A stretch of DNA of 64,000 nt from JBHJGP01 sp050331695 (lineage in GTDB: Bacteria; Pseudomonadota; Alphaproteobacteria; Geminicoccales; Geminicoccaceae), in assembly GCA_050331695.1 (NCBI GenBank), contig JBHJGP010000013.1:1-64000 (forward strand), written 5' to 3'. Within the stretch, counting starts at the first letter, position 1, and every line of letters starts with the position of its first letter. This document shows positions 54,820-63,787 of this stretch, piece after piece. Under the pieces are notes generated by a model. The model worked only from the letters and a program-made list of their open reading frames with translations, ran no database searches and was not told the DNA's origin. A program made the position numbers and the translations under genes.

Positions 54820-55221
54820 TCAGTAGGTAGCGGCGAGGACCGCGATGAAGCCCAGATGGGTCAATGCGTGGGCCTCCTGATCGACACCCAACATCCACCA
54901 GAAAGCCGGCTGGTCAGGACGGAGCTTGCCGCCGACACACGGCATGGCGCGCAGGCGATCGATCGTGGCGTGGATCAGCAAATCGGCGATTGCCAGCCAC
55001 CAGAGAGCGGGGGCAACGATCATCGCGATCACGAAAGTACCGAAACTATGGATGCTTGCGTGGGCGGCCAGCGGAGCGGTCCAGCCGGCGGCTTTCGACT
55101 TGCCGTGGACCATCCAGCTGGTCTGAAAGAAATAGTCGGCGAGCAGGTGTTTCAGTCCGAAGGCCAACACCAGGGCTAGCACGAAGAACAAGGGCGGCGA
55201 TGCGTTCAGGTCCGGAAACAA
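54820..55221 (-). CDS. DUF3307 membrane protein
   Basis: This 133-residue membrane protein of the DUF3307 family starts at a TTG. It has KHLLADYFFQTSWMVHGKSK, HASIHSFGTFVIAMIVAPAL and DQEAHALTHLGFIAVLAATY, the family's conserved His/Asp-rich segments, and three helices. No function is established. It is monocistronic; the tRNA-Gln gene lies about 130 bases upstream on the same strand. Confidence 0.88.
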   Translation of the reverse strand: MFPDLNASPPLFFVLALVLAFGLKHLLADYFFQTSWMVHGKSKAAGWTAPLAAHASIHSFGTFVIAMIVAPALWWLAIADLLIHATIDRLRAMPCVGGKLRPDQPAFWWMLGVDQEAHALTHLGFIAVLAATY

Positions 55222-55355
55222 GCTCTGTCTCGCAATCGTCGGGTCGTTGAGATGATCGATCGCGGACAGTCTGACTTGCGGGGGTTAACGGAGCGTTGAT
55301 TTCGCTGAGAAATCGTGCAGGGTGTCGGAATTCCTGCCTGTTTGGGCGGGGCGCT

Positions 55356-55429
55356 TGGCTGGGGGACCTGGATTCGAACCAGGACTAACCGGGTCAGAGC
55401 CGGTCGTTCTACCGTTAAACTATCCCCCA
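55356..55429 (-). tRNA. tRNA-Gln (anticodon CTG)
   Basis: On the minus strand a 74-base tRNA can be folded: acceptor TGGGGGA/TCCCCCA with U1-A72 as in Gln tRNAs, a D arm around AGTTTAACGGTAGAAC, anticodon stem GACCGG/CCGGTT with loop CTCTGAC, T arm CCTGGTTCGAATCCAGG, then discriminator G and encoded CCA. The anticodon in the loop is CTG, reading CAG. I found no duplicated tRNA 3' end or integrase nearby. Confidence 0.93.
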
Positions 55430-55694
55430 TTGGGATACGCTAGCGGACGGATAGGTAGAGCGCCTGCATTTGTCAATTTTTGAACGGGTTTCGTCGATCG
55501 GCGGAACCTCCTTTCGGAGGAGCGCAAGGAACGTTTGCCGTTTTGGCCACGTTCATCTTGGCAAGGCATAAAGACACGAAAGGCGCTTCGCGTCGCGGTT
55601 CTCCGTTGCTAGCTTGGGTGCCGTTTTGGCTTGAGGGGCCGCCGGAGAACGGTCTTGCCATAGGCCGCGATGACGATTTCCGAGGGAGAGCTGC

Positions 55695-57956
55695 GTGACG
55701 TTTCGGCTTACCAACAGCATCCGGTGCCTGTTCGCTTCGGCCTTGCTGTGGCTGGCGCTCGGCCAGGGCGTATCGGCAGCCGAACGTTTGGCCATGGTCA
55801 TCGGCAATGCCAATTACGCCCATACCGATGCGCTGCCGGGTGCCGACGCGGACGCCCAGCGCTTGGCAGCCGAGCTTCGCAATCTCGAATATGAGGTTCT
55901 GCTTGCCACCGACGTCGACAGTCTTTCCATGGCCGCCCTGGTACAGCGCTTTGTCCGTCAGACCGCCGGCGTCGAACGTGCCGTCCTGGCCTTTATCGGC
56001 CACACCATTCGGCTCGATGACGAAACTTATTTGGCGCCGGTCGATGCCGAGTTCGCGAGTGCGGTCGACATCGATGTCGCCAGCCTGCGACTGAGGAGCC
56101 TGCTGCGCGCGGCGCAGAGGGTGGACGGCGATGCTCTGGTCATCTTGGATGTGAGCGGCGAGCATCGGGGCATCGGCCGGTTGGCCGAGCGTTTTCCGGG
56201 CGCCAATGCCGGCATCGGCGATTTCGAAGCGCCAGACGCCACCATGGTCGTCAGCAGCATCAATCCCGACGGTCCGCGGCGGCCCCGGATCAGCGGTTCC
56301 GCTAGCCTCACGCAGCTGATCGCCGACGGTGTCCAGCGCCGGGGACTTCCGGTTCCCGAACTGATCGATCAGGCCAGCAATTCGCTGGCCGAGGCACGGG
56401 GCGGAGACACCGGCGCCTGGGTCAAGTCAGGTGTCAGAAACACAGCGTTCACCCTCAACCCGGCACCGGCCAACCGGCCGCCGGAGGTCGTCCCGCCTCA
56501 GGCCGTTTCGATTGCCAGCGGCAGCGGTCCTCGACCTCTAGGCATCGACGAGCCCAGCGACCCGGACGGCGACACGCTAATCATCGACGTGACGGCGCTG
56601 CCGGCTGGTGGGGCAGCGATGCTGGACGGCCGCCGGCTGGCGCTGGAGGATGCCCTTTCGGCGGAGGAACTGACCAGGGTCACTTTCGAAGCGAATGGCA
56701 GCCAGGGTGGTGACGTGGGTGTCTTCGGTTTTCGCGTTTCCGATGGCCGGGGCGGCTGGGCCACCGGCGAGGTGCAGGTCCAGATCGCGGGCGCCAGCAA
56801 TCGCCCCCCCGTCGTCGAAGCCAGTCGCCGGCTGACGACGGAGCTTCTGCCATTGGGCTTCAATCTGCCGTCCGATCCCGAAGGCGACCCGTTGCGCTAT
56901 CTGGTGGAGGATTTGCCCGTCAAGGGTCGGGTGGTGGCCAATGGCCGGAACCTCCAAGTGGGCGACTGGCTTAACGGCGCCGACATCGTCAACATGGCTT
57001 ACGTGCCGGAGGCGCCGGGTGTGGCCGGTGATGTGGTCATCCGGGTCGAGGACAGCGCCGGCGCCGAGGCTTACTTGCGGGCAACGGTTCAGGTGTTGAC
57101 CCGAACCGAAGTCGAGACGAGCTTGATCGCGGTGGACCAGCTCAACCAAACCGGGACCGGCGGTCCAGAGACCGATCTGGCGAGCCTGGCGGAGCCGGAG
57201 CGGGCGGCGCTTGAGACAGAGGCAGTCGAGGCCGATGCACCGTTCGCGGAGCCGGCGGGCCGGGCGGTCTTCGCCACCGCCGCGCCGGAAACGCCCGAGC
57301 TTGAGCCCGAAACGCCGCAGCCTGTAGCCATTCCCCTGGATCCGGACGATGTCGAGCGGGTGCAAACAGCGCTCAGCCAACTCGGATACTACGACGGTGA
57401 GGTCGACGGTATCAGTGGGCCGAGCACGCGCCAGGCGATCCAACAGTTTCAATTGTTCGAACAGGTGGAACCGACGGGTTCGCTAGACGAACGGGCGCTC
57501 GCGAAACTCAACGCCCGGGTCGAGCAGTTGGAGGCGGCACTTGTGGTCGGTGACACCTCGCCGCGCGGGCTCAAGGCCACCGACGTGCGCAAGGCGGACG
57601 AGCGCTACGAGTTGGGGTGGCGTTACGCCCGGGGTGAGGGGGTCGTTCCCGACAGCCGCGAGTCCGTTTATTGGCTGAAACTCGCGGCGACGGCCGGCTC
57701 GAACGACGGTCTTTTGGACCTGGGGCTCCGTTTCGCCAGGGGCAACGGCGTCGATAAGGACACGGAAACGGCGGCGCTTTTGTGGCAGATCGCGGCCGCC
57801 CGGGGCGAGGCCAAGGCGAGCTACAATTTGGGCGCCATGTTCCATTACGGCGTCGGCGTGCCGATCGATCTGCTGACCGCAAGGCACTGGTACGAAATCG
57901 CCTCCGAGAGTGGCAGCGACGATGCCTCGCAGGCGCTGGCCACGCTCCGCTTCTAA
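55695..57956 (+). CDS. Pseudo-caspase with cadherin-like, peptidoglycan-binding and Sel1 domains
   Basis: This 753-residue exported protein (signal CLFASALLWLALGQGVSAAE) starts with a caspase-like (peptidase C14) domain (about 30-250) opening RLAMVIGNANYAHTDALPGA. The catalytic His is kept (His103 in AFIGHTIRL), but the Cys position is Ser154 in LVILDVSGEH instead of the usual LDACR. Two beta domains with SDPDGDTLIIDV and SDPEGDPLRYLV patterns follow (about 270-470), then a linker rich in Glu and Pro. A peptidoglycan-binding repeat (about 545-605; VQTALSQLGYYDGEVDGISG) and Sel1 repeats (about 620-745; LGWRYARGEGVVPDSRESVY, LGAMFHYGVGVPIDLLTARH) end the protein. It probably acts in the periplasm. 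Confidence 0.9.
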   Translation: MTFRLTNSIRCLFASALLWLALGQGVSAAERLAMVIGNANYAHTDALPGADADAQRLAAELRNLEYEVLLATDVDSLSMAALVQRFVRQTAGVERAVLAFIGHTIRLDDETYLAPVDAEFASAVDIDVASLRLRSLLRAAQRVDGDALVILDVSGEHRGIGRLAERFPGANAGIGDFEAPDATMVVSSINPDGPRRPRISGSASLTQLIADGVQRRGLPVPELIDQASNSLAEARGGDTGAWVKSGVRNTAFTLNPAPANRPPEVVPPQAVSIASGSGPRPLGIDEPSDPDGDTLIIDVTALPAGGAAMLDGRRLALEDALSAEELTRVTFEANGSQGGDVGVFGFRVSDGRGGWATGEVQVQIAGASNRPPVVEASRRLTTELLPLGFNLPSDPEGDPLRYLVEDLPVKGRVVANGRNLQVGDWLNGADIVNMAYVPEAPGVAGDVVIRVEDSAGAEAYLRATVQVLTRTEVETSLIAVDQLNQTGTGGPETDLASLAEPERAALETEAVEADAPFAEPAGRAVFATAAPETPELEPETPQPVAIPLDPDDVERVQTALSQLGYYDGEVDGISGPSTRQAIQQFQLFEQVEPTGSLDERALAKLNARVEQLEAALVVGDTSPRGLKATDVRKADERYELGWRYARGEGVVPDSRESVYWLKLAATAGSNDGLLDLGLRFARGNGVDKDTETAALLWQIAAARGEAKASYNLGAMFHYGVGVPIDLLTARHWYEIASESGSDDASQALATLRF

Positions 57957-57967
57957 GGTCGCAACCG

Positions 57968-59302
57968 TCAGCTCGATGCGTCGTCGGCGCGAGCACTCCA
58001 GACGACCAACGGCTCGGCGAGCCCGCGCACGCTCACCGGTGCCTCGCGCTTCAGACGGGCCCGCAGGCCAGGTTCGCCCGCACATTCCTGGACCACGGCG
58101 TCGCTGACGATCAGATCGACATCGATGTCTCGGGTCATCCGCTCGAGCCGGCTTGCCAGATTGACGGCATCGCCGATGACCGCGAATTCGAAGCGATCAA
58201 CACCGCCAATATCGCCGATCACCGCTTCGCCCGCATCAATGCCAACGCCGATTCGGACCAGATCCTCGCCGGCGGTCCGCCGCTCCTCGTTCCAAGCCCG
58301 GATCTGATCGAGCATGGCGAGGCCGCAGGTCAGCGCGCGGATGCAATCATCGTCGCGGGCCCGGGCGCTGCCGAACGTCACCATCACGCCGTCGCCCATG
58401 AATTTGTCGATGCAGCCTTGATGAGCGAAGACGGCTTCGGCGAGCCGGCGGTGCAGACCGCGCAACAACTCGACGACCTGTTCGGGGCTCATGTCGTGGG
58501 AGAGCCGGGTAAAGCCCCGAAGATCGGCGAAGAGAACGGCCACCGTCTGCTTGCGGACCCGGGCCCAGGGTTCATCGGTAGCGGCCAGTTCGTCGACCAT
58601 TTGTGGCGCGACATAGCGGGAGAGATTGCTCCGCTGGCGAGCCGCCTCAACCTCCTGATAGAGCAGTTTCCTGTTCTGCCAAACGCCGACAGCGAGGATC
58701 CCGGTGACGACGAAGGTGACGAAGAGCCGGACCGCCAGGTCGTCCAGATGCACGTAAGTGGGGCGCAGATAGCCCTCGAGGAAGTTGGCGTCCGTCGGCG
58801 CCTCGCCCTCATCCAGAAGAGTGGTGACCGCGCCCGGATCCTGGATGATCATATAGGCGCCCAGCGCCCAGACGCCGGCGATGCAACATCCCGTCCAAAG
58901 CATGTAGGTCGGGCGGAACGAGAGCGCCGCCACTGCCAGCATCAGGTAGAAATAGAGAAAGCTGGGCTGGCGGAGCACCATCTGCCATGGCCATTCGCTC
59001 GGATAGGTGCGGCCGGGCGACAAAAGCGTGTATCCCAGCAACAGGCAATCCAGGAGAATGAAGGCGTAAGGCAGGAACTGCCAATCGGGATGGCGCTGTT
59101 GTAGGGCGAAAGCGGCTAGTCCGCTCAAGATCAGGGCGCCGATGAGAAGTTCGCTGTCCCAGACCAGGGCGAACCCATAATTCAGGCCGATCCAGAGACC
59201 GACGACCATGAGCATCAGGGTTCGGACGACCGTCAGTCGGAGCCGATTTTCCTCGGCCCGTCGGATCAGCGCTTGTCTTACCTGTTCGGAGGTTGGCCTC
59301 AT
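57968..59302 (-). CDS. Class III adenylate cyclase with multi-helix membrane domain
   Basis: This 444-residue inner-membrane cyclase has six helices in the N-terminal 230 residues (RTLMLMVVGLWIGLNYGFAL, LLIGALILSGLAAFALQ, LPYAFILLDCLLLGYTLL and so on) and a cytosolic class III domain (about 245-440). Key segments are VLFADLRGFTRLSHDMSPEQ, CIDKFMGDGVMVTFG with the substrate Lys, and DAGEAVIGDIGGVDRFEFAV with INDIGDAVNLASRLE-type spacing (AVIGDAVNLASRLER). The helical linker before it (LLYQEVEAARQRSNLSRYVA) is the typical signalling coil. It converges with the pseudo-caspase gene by eleven bases. Confidence 0.92.
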   Translation of the reverse strand: MRPTSEQVRQALIRRAEENRLRLTVVRTLMLMVVGLWIGLNYGFALVWDSELLIGALILSGLAAFALQQRHPDWQFLPYAFILLDCLLLGYTLLSPGRTYPSEWPWQMVLRQPSFLYFYLMLAVAALSFRPTYMLWTGCCIAGVWALGAYMIIQDPGAVTTLLDEGEAPTDANFLEGYLRPTYVHLDDLAVRLFVTFVVTGILAVGVWQNRKLLYQEVEAARQRSNLSRYVAPQMVDELAATDEPWARVRKQTVAVLFADLRGFTRLSHDMSPEQVVELLRGLHRRLAEAVFAHQGCIDKFMGDGVMVTFGSARARDDDCIRALTCGLAMLDQIRAWNEERRTAGEDLVRIGVGIDAGEAVIGDIGGVDRFEFAVIGDAVNLASRLERMTRDIDVDLIVSDAVVQECAGEPGLRARLKREAPVSVRGLAEPLVVWSARADDASS

Positions 59303-59406
59303 GAGCCCCCTTCGTCATGTTCTCGCAATGGCCTGGCGCCCCATTGCTGCGGGCTGAGTAAGGCTTATGCTTTCGATCCGCGAGCGCCACAACGGATCCG
59401 AACGAC

Positions 59407-60426
59407 ATGAAGATCGAGACAAAACGACCGATCGGCCGAACCGATTTGATGGTCAGCCAAATGGGCTTCGGCGGCGCTCCCCTGGGCAACATGTATGAGG
59501 GGTTCACCGACGAGGTCGCTAGAGCGGCCGTGCTTGCCTCATTCGATGCCGGGATGAGCCTGTTCGACACGGCCCCGCTCTATGGTCACGGGCTGAGCGA
59601 GCACCGGGTCGGTGAAGCGCTGCGGGGCAAGGACCGCGACGCCTGGGTGTTGTCGACCAAGATTGGCCGCCTGTTGAAACCGGCCGCGCCCGCCGAGATC
59701 GACAGCGGGATTTTTCAGGGCGTTCTGCCGTTTAAGGGCGTGTTCGATTACAGCTATGACGCGGTGATGCGTTCCGTCGAAGACAGTTTTCAGCGGATCG
59801 GCACTCACCGTATCGACATTCTCTTGGCCCATGATCTGGACGTCTGGACGCATAGGAGCGAGGAGGCCCGCCAGACTTATGTCGCCCAGTTCATGGCCGG
59901 CGGCTACCGAGCCATGGTCGAACTCCGGGAGCAGGGCGCAATCAAGGCGATTGGCGCCGGGGTCAACGAGGTGTCCGCCTGCCAGGACCTTCTGGACAAG
60001 GGGGACTTCGACACCTTTTTGCTGGCGGGGCGATACACCCTGCTCGAGCAGGGCGCCTTGGATGGCTTTCTGCCGCGCTGCGCCGAACGGGGCGTCACCT
60101 TAATGATCGGCGGTCCCTACAATACAGGCATTCTCGCCACAGGTGCCGTCGAGGGCGCCTACTATAACTACCAACCCGCCCCGTCCGACATCATGGAACG
60201 GGTTGCGAAGATCGAGGCGGTGACCAAGAACCACGGCGTACCTCTGGCGACGGCGGCGCTGCACTTCCCACTGCATCATCCTCAGGTCGCGTCGATCATT
60301 CCCGGTGTCCGACACCCGGATGAGGTCGCCCGCAACAAAACCATCTTCGAGAGCCAGGTACCGGACGCGCTATGGCATGAGCTCAAGGCCGAGGGGCTTG
60401 TTCGAGAAGACGCGCCGACGCCCTAA
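59407..60426 (+). CDS. Aldo/keto reductase (D-threo-aldose 1-dehydrogenase / pyridoxal 4-dehydrogenase-like)
   Basis: This 339-residue NAD(P)-dependent barrel enzyme has the AKR tetrad: Asp and Tyr in LFDTAPLYGHGLSEHRVG, Lys in VLSTKIGRLL and His in IDILLAHDLDVW. The N-terminus (RPIGRTDLMVSQMGFGGAPL) and GAGVNEVSACQDLLDKG with TLMIGGPYNTGILATG match sugar dehydrogenases of the L-fucose/D-threo-aldose and pyridoxal type. It is followed 13 bases after its stop by a methyltransferase gene. Confidence 0.88.
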   Translation: MKIETKRPIGRTDLMVSQMGFGGAPLGNMYEGFTDEVARAAVLASFDAGMSLFDTAPLYGHGLSEHRVGEALRGKDRDAWVLSTKIGRLLKPAAPAEIDSGIFQGVLPFKGVFDYSYDAVMRSVEDSFQRIGTHRIDILLAHDLDVWTHRSEEARQTYVAQFMAGGYRAMVELREQGAIKAIGAGVNEVSACQDLLDKGDFDTFLLAGRYTLLEQGALDGFLPRCAERGVTLMIGGPYNTGILATGAVEGAYYNYQPAPSDIMERVAKIEAVTKNHGVPLATAALHFPLHHPQVASIIPGVRHPDEVARNKTIFESQVPDALWHELKAEGLVREDAPTP

Positions 60427-60439
60427 GCGAGCAGCAAAC

Positions 60440-61105
60440 GTGAACGAGCAGGAAAAACTCATCCGCGAAGACCAAGGCCGCCTCAATCCGGGAGGTTTTT
60501 GGGATGATCGCTACCGAGAGGACGCCTATTTTTACGGCATCACGCCGAATGGCTGGTTGATGGCTCAGGCGTCGCTTCTTCCGTCCGCCGGCAAGGCCCT
60601 GGCGGTCGCCGACGGCGAAGGGCGGAATGGTGTTTGGCTCGCGGAGCAAGGGCTCACCGTGACCTCGGTGGACGTGTCCGCCAAGGGCTTGGCCAAGACC
60701 CGTGCGCTCGCCGCAGACAGAGGTGTCGAGGTCGAGACGATCGAAGCGGACCTTCGGCACTGGGCCTGGCCCGTTGCGGCCTATGATGTCGTTGTCTCGA
60801 TCTTCGCCCATTTCCCGCCGGATCTGCGCGTTCAGGTTCACCGCGGCATCGGCCAAGCGTTGCGGCCGGGCGGCCTCCTTGTGCTCGAGGCTTACTCGCC
60901 CTATCAGCGGATCCACGCCACCGGCGGCCCGAAAGCGCTGGATCTGCTCTATACCGCCTGGCAGGTCGCCCAGGATCTGAAAGGTCTGGACGTGTTCCAC
61001 CTCGAGGAGACGGAAGTGGATCTCGCCGAGGGCAAGGGACATCGGGGCCGGTCCGCGGTTGTCCGATTGTTGGCCCGCCGTGAAGCCCAGTTCCCAATCT
61101 CGTAA
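60440..61105 (+). CDS. Class I SAM-dependent methyltransferase
   Basis: This 221-residue methyltransferase from GTG 60440 has FWDDRYREDAYFYGITPNGW, motif I ALAVADGEGRNGVWLAEQGL, an acidic motif with TSVDVSAKGLAKTRA, EADLRHWAWPVAAYDVVVSI and LRPGGLLVLEAYSPYQ. The sequence is similar in pattern to the TehB/tellurite-type small-molecule methyltransferases, whose substrate is often unknown. A longer frame from 60305 overlaps the AKR gene and is not conserved. It probably shares a transcript with the AKR gene. Confidence 0.88.
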   Translation: MNEQEKLIREDQGRLNPGGFWDDRYREDAYFYGITPNGWLMAQASLLPSAGKALAVADGEGRNGVWLAEQGLTVTSVDVSAKGLAKTRALAADRGVEVETIEADLRHWAWPVAAYDVVVSIFAHFPPDLRVQVHRGIGQALRPGGLLVLEAYSPYQRIHATGGPKALDLLYTAWQVAQDLKGLDVFHLEETEVDLAEGKGHRGRSAVVRLLARREAQFPIS

Positions 61106-61120
61106 TCAACTATTAGTTGA
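61106..61120. repeat. 15-base palindrome upstream of galE
   Basis: TCAACTATTAGTTGA is a perfect 6-bp inverted repeat with a 3-base centre. The adjoining TTAGTTGAATAATTG (61113-61127) nearly repeats TTAGTTGATAATTG at 45902-45915, upstream of the fecR-like gene. It could be an operator or the promoter's AT-rich part. The evidence is only these two sites. Confidence 0.35.
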
Positions 61121-61175
61121 ATAATTGCAGACGAAACTCTAGTCTTACGCGTTCTTCGATGGATCGGGAACGGTT

Positions 61176-62213
61176 GTGGGGCAAATCGCGGGCGAGCTTG
61201 GCAGTGTCTTGGTTACGGGCGGTGCGGGCTATATCGGCAGCCACGCCGTTTTGGCTCTTCGCGAACGGGGCTGGCCGGTTGTGGTCCTGGACGATCTGAG
61301 CCAGGGCGATGCCGGAAACGTGGTTGGGGGCGCCGACCTCGTGGTCGGCGACATTGCCGATTGCGGCCTGGTCGCCTCGCTCTTGGATCGCTGCCGGGTG
61401 CGGGCGATCATGCACTTCGCCGGCTCGATCTCGGTTACCGATAGTCTCACCGATCCGCTCGCCTACTATGCGAACAACACGGCCGGCAGTCTGAGCTTAC
61501 TCAAATCCGCGTTAGCTCATGGCATCGACGCCTTCGTCTTTTCGTCGACCGCCGCCGTGTATGGCGAGGTCGGCGCCGAGCCGGTCCCTGAAAGCGCGCC
61601 GGCCCATCCCATCAGCCCTTACGGTTTCTCAAAGCTGATGACCGAACGGATGATCGAGGACGCCGGTCGCGCCCATGGTCTACCCTTCATGGTGCTGCGC
61701 TATTTCAATGTCGCCGGTGCCGATCCCTTGGCGCGGATCGGACCGCTCAAGCTAAATGCGACGCACCTGATCAAGGTGGCTCTGGACGTGGTCTTGGGGA
61801 AGCGGCCGGTCATGCCGCTCTACGGTAACGACTATCCGACCCCGGACGGCACGGCGATCCGGGACTTCATCCATGTCAGCGACCTGGCCCGGCTCCACGT
61901 CATGGCGATGGAACGGCTCCTCGCTGGCGGGCCCAGCCGGACGCTCAATTGCGGCTATGGCCGCGGCTGGTCGGTCGCCCAGGTGCTTGCCGCCGTGGAA
62001 CGCGTCGCGGATCGTCCCATTCCCGTCAGCGTCCAGCCCCGCCGCCCCGGTGATGCGGCGGCGGTCGTCGCCGATGTAACCGCATTGAAAGAAAGTTTGA
62101 GCTGGCGGCCCGTCCACGATGATTTGGAGGCCATGATCGGCGACGCTCTGGCCTGGGAACTGCGAGGCCACGGCGCTCGTCCTCTCGGCGAAAGCGACCG
62201 ACCGGCCGCCTGA
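61176..62213 (+). CDS. galE: UDP-glucose 4-epimerase
   Basis: GalE interconverts UDP-glucose and UDP-galactose, feeding LPS and exopolysaccharide. The 345-residue protein has NAD motif VLVTGGAGYIGSHAVLALRE, FSSTAAVYG with active-site Ser, the catalytic Tyr/Lys pair in SPYGFSKLMTERM, RYFNVAGADP, GTAIRDFIHVSDLA and NCGYGRGWSVAQVL. The GTG start at 61176 lies about 50 bases after a palindrome. It is monocistronic and convergent with hldE; together with hldE and hldD it fits an LPS-core cluster. Confidence 0.95.
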   Translation: MGQIAGELGSVLVTGGAGYIGSHAVLALRERGWPVVVLDDLSQGDAGNVVGGADLVVGDIADCGLVASLLDRCRVRAIMHFAGSISVTDSLTDPLAYYANNTAGSLSLLKSALAHGIDAFVFSSTAAVYGEVGAEPVPESAPAHPISPYGFSKLMTERMIEDAGRAHGLPFMVLRYFNVAGADPLARIGPLKLNATHLIKVALDVVLGKRPVMPLYGNDYPTPDGTAIRDFIHVSDLARLHVMAMERLLAGGPSRTLNCGYGRGWSVAQVLAAVERVADRPIPVSVQPRRPGDAAAVVADVTALKESLSWRPVHDDLEAMIGDALAWELRGHGARPLGESDRPAA

Positions 62214-62237
62214 GACGAAACCGGCCCAAAAGACAGA

Positions 62238-63704
62238 TCAGGACGAAAACTTGGTGATCAGCGAGGTGGTGCTGGCATCGGCGACCAGCTCGACGAGCAG
62301 GACCTCGCCGCCCTGTTGGCGAACGAAGTCGGCGCCCACCACGTCTTCCATGCGGTAATCGGCCCCCTTCACGAGGAGATCGGGGCGGATCTTTCGGATC
62401 AGCGTTTCCGGCGTGTCCTCGTCGAACAGGACCACGGCATCCACCGCCTCGAGACCGGACAGGAGCCTGGCCCGGCGATGCTGGTCGTTGATCGGCCGCT
62501 CCTCACCCTTGAGGCGTTTGACCGAGCTGTCGCTGTTGAGACCGACGACCAGAAAATCGCAAACGTCCCGCGCCTGGTCGACCAGGGCCAGGTGGCCGAC
62601 GTGCAACAGATCGAAACAACCGTTGGTGAAACCGATGCGCTGGCCCCGATCCCTCAGGCGTTCGACCTCGGCGACCAGACGATCAAGGGACCAGGCGCCC
62701 CGGCGGAACAGTTTGGGGCCTGTGCCGGCAACCGCCTCGGCGAGCGTCGCGGCATCAAGCGCCACGGTGCCGCGCCTGCCGACCACCAGCGAGCCGGCAA
62801 TGTTGGCTAGCTGCGAGGTTTGAAGCGCGTCGAGGCCGGCGCCAAGGCCGGCCGAGGCGACCGCAAGCACCGTATCGCCGGCGCCGACCACGTCGAAAAC
62901 CTCCTGGGGGATCGCCTCGATCCGCTGGTCCGCGCCATCGGAGTCGATCAGCACCATGCCTTTGCCACCCAGCGTGATCAGGAGATTGTCGACCTCGATC
63001 GTGGACCGCAAGCGCTTGGCCGCGTCGACGACCTCCTCGATTGAAGGCAGGGCCCGGCCCGCCACGCGTTCCAGTTCGCCCCGGTTGGGCTTGACCAGGT
63101 GGGCGCCTTCGTACCGGGTGAACTCCAGGCCCTTGGGATCGACCACCACGGGCTTGTTTTCGGCACGGGCAAGATCGATGACGGTGCCCGTGACACGTTC
63201 GGTGAGCACGCCTTTGGCGTAGTCGGAGAGCGCCACCACATCGACTGTCTCCATGAGGCCCCGGGCGGTCTCGATCAGGCTTTCCTCTCGGGCGGAACTG
63301 AGACGATGGCGGCGTTCCCGATCCGCCCGCAGCAATTGCTGCCCGCTGGCGACAAGACGCAGTTTTTGGGTGGTCGGCCGGTCGCCGTCGGCGATCAGAT
63401 GGGAGGTGACACCGGCCAACTGGTCCAGCAGCACCTGGATGTCGCGACCTGGTCCATCTTCGCCGATGACTCCCAGCGCGTAACACCGGCAGCCGAGCGC
63501 CGCGAGGTTGGCGACCACATTGCCGGCACCGCCAAGCATCGAGCGCTCGCCGGCGATGTCGAGAACCGGGATCGGCGCTTCGGGCGAGATCCTCTCGACG
63601 CTGCCCTCGACGATCTGGGCGAGCATGAAATCGCCGAGGCAGAGCACGCTTAAGTCGGCAAAGCGCTCGATGGCGGCCAAGTGGTGAGACGAAAGGTCAC
63701 TCAT
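62238..63704 (-). CDS. hldE: Bifunctional heptose-7-phosphate kinase/heptose-1-phosphate adenylyltransferase
   Basis: HldE makes ADP-heptose for LPS. The 488-residue protein has an N-terminal ribokinase-fold kinase domain (about 1-330: LCLGDFMLAQIVEGSVERIS, PIPVLDIAGERSMLGGAGNV, VVDPKGLEFTRYEGAHLVKP, VVGAGDTVLAVASAGLG with the catalytic Asp) and a C-terminal nucleotidyltransferase domain (about 350-488: IGFTNGCFDLLHVGHLALVD, VGLNSDSSVKRLKGEERPIN, LVKGADYRMEDVVGADFV). Both halves are complete. It lies about 80 bases downstream of hldD on the same strand. Confidence 0.97.
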   Translation of the reverse strand: MSDLSSHHLAAIERFADLSVLCLGDFMLAQIVEGSVERISPEAPIPVLDIAGERSMLGGAGNVVANLAALGCRCYALGVIGEDGPGRDIQVLLDQLAGVTSHLIADGDRPTTQKLRLVASGQQLLRADRERRHRLSSAREESLIETARGLMETVDVVALSDYAKGVLTERVTGTVIDLARAENKPVVVDPKGLEFTRYEGAHLVKPNRGELERVAGRALPSIEEVVDAAKRLRSTIEVDNLLITLGGKGMVLIDSDGADQRIEAIPQEVFDVVGAGDTVLAVASAGLGAGLDALQTSQLANIAGSLVVGRRGTVALDAATLAEAVAGTGPKLFRRGAWSLDRLVAEVERLRDRGQRIGFTNGCFDLLHVGHLALVDQARDVCDFLVVGLNSDSSVKRLKGEERPINDQHRRARLLSGLEAVDAVVLFDEDTPETLIRKIRPDLLVKGADYRMEDVVGADFVRQQGGEVLLVELVADASTTSLITKFSS

Positions 63705-63787
63705 GAGCCAAGGTGGCCGGACTGAGGATGGGGCTCTGGTCGATCGTCTGCGCAGCCCATTGGCCGGCCGGCGGGCGCAGGAAAACC

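Noticed and set aside
55222..55694. Genomic island integrated at tRNA-Gln
   Set aside because: No integrase gene and no repeated tRNA 3' end were found on either side.
57782..59104. Long plus-strand frame of 440 codons
   Set aside because: It is antisense to the membrane cyclase; the cyclase motifs on the minus strand are unmistakable.
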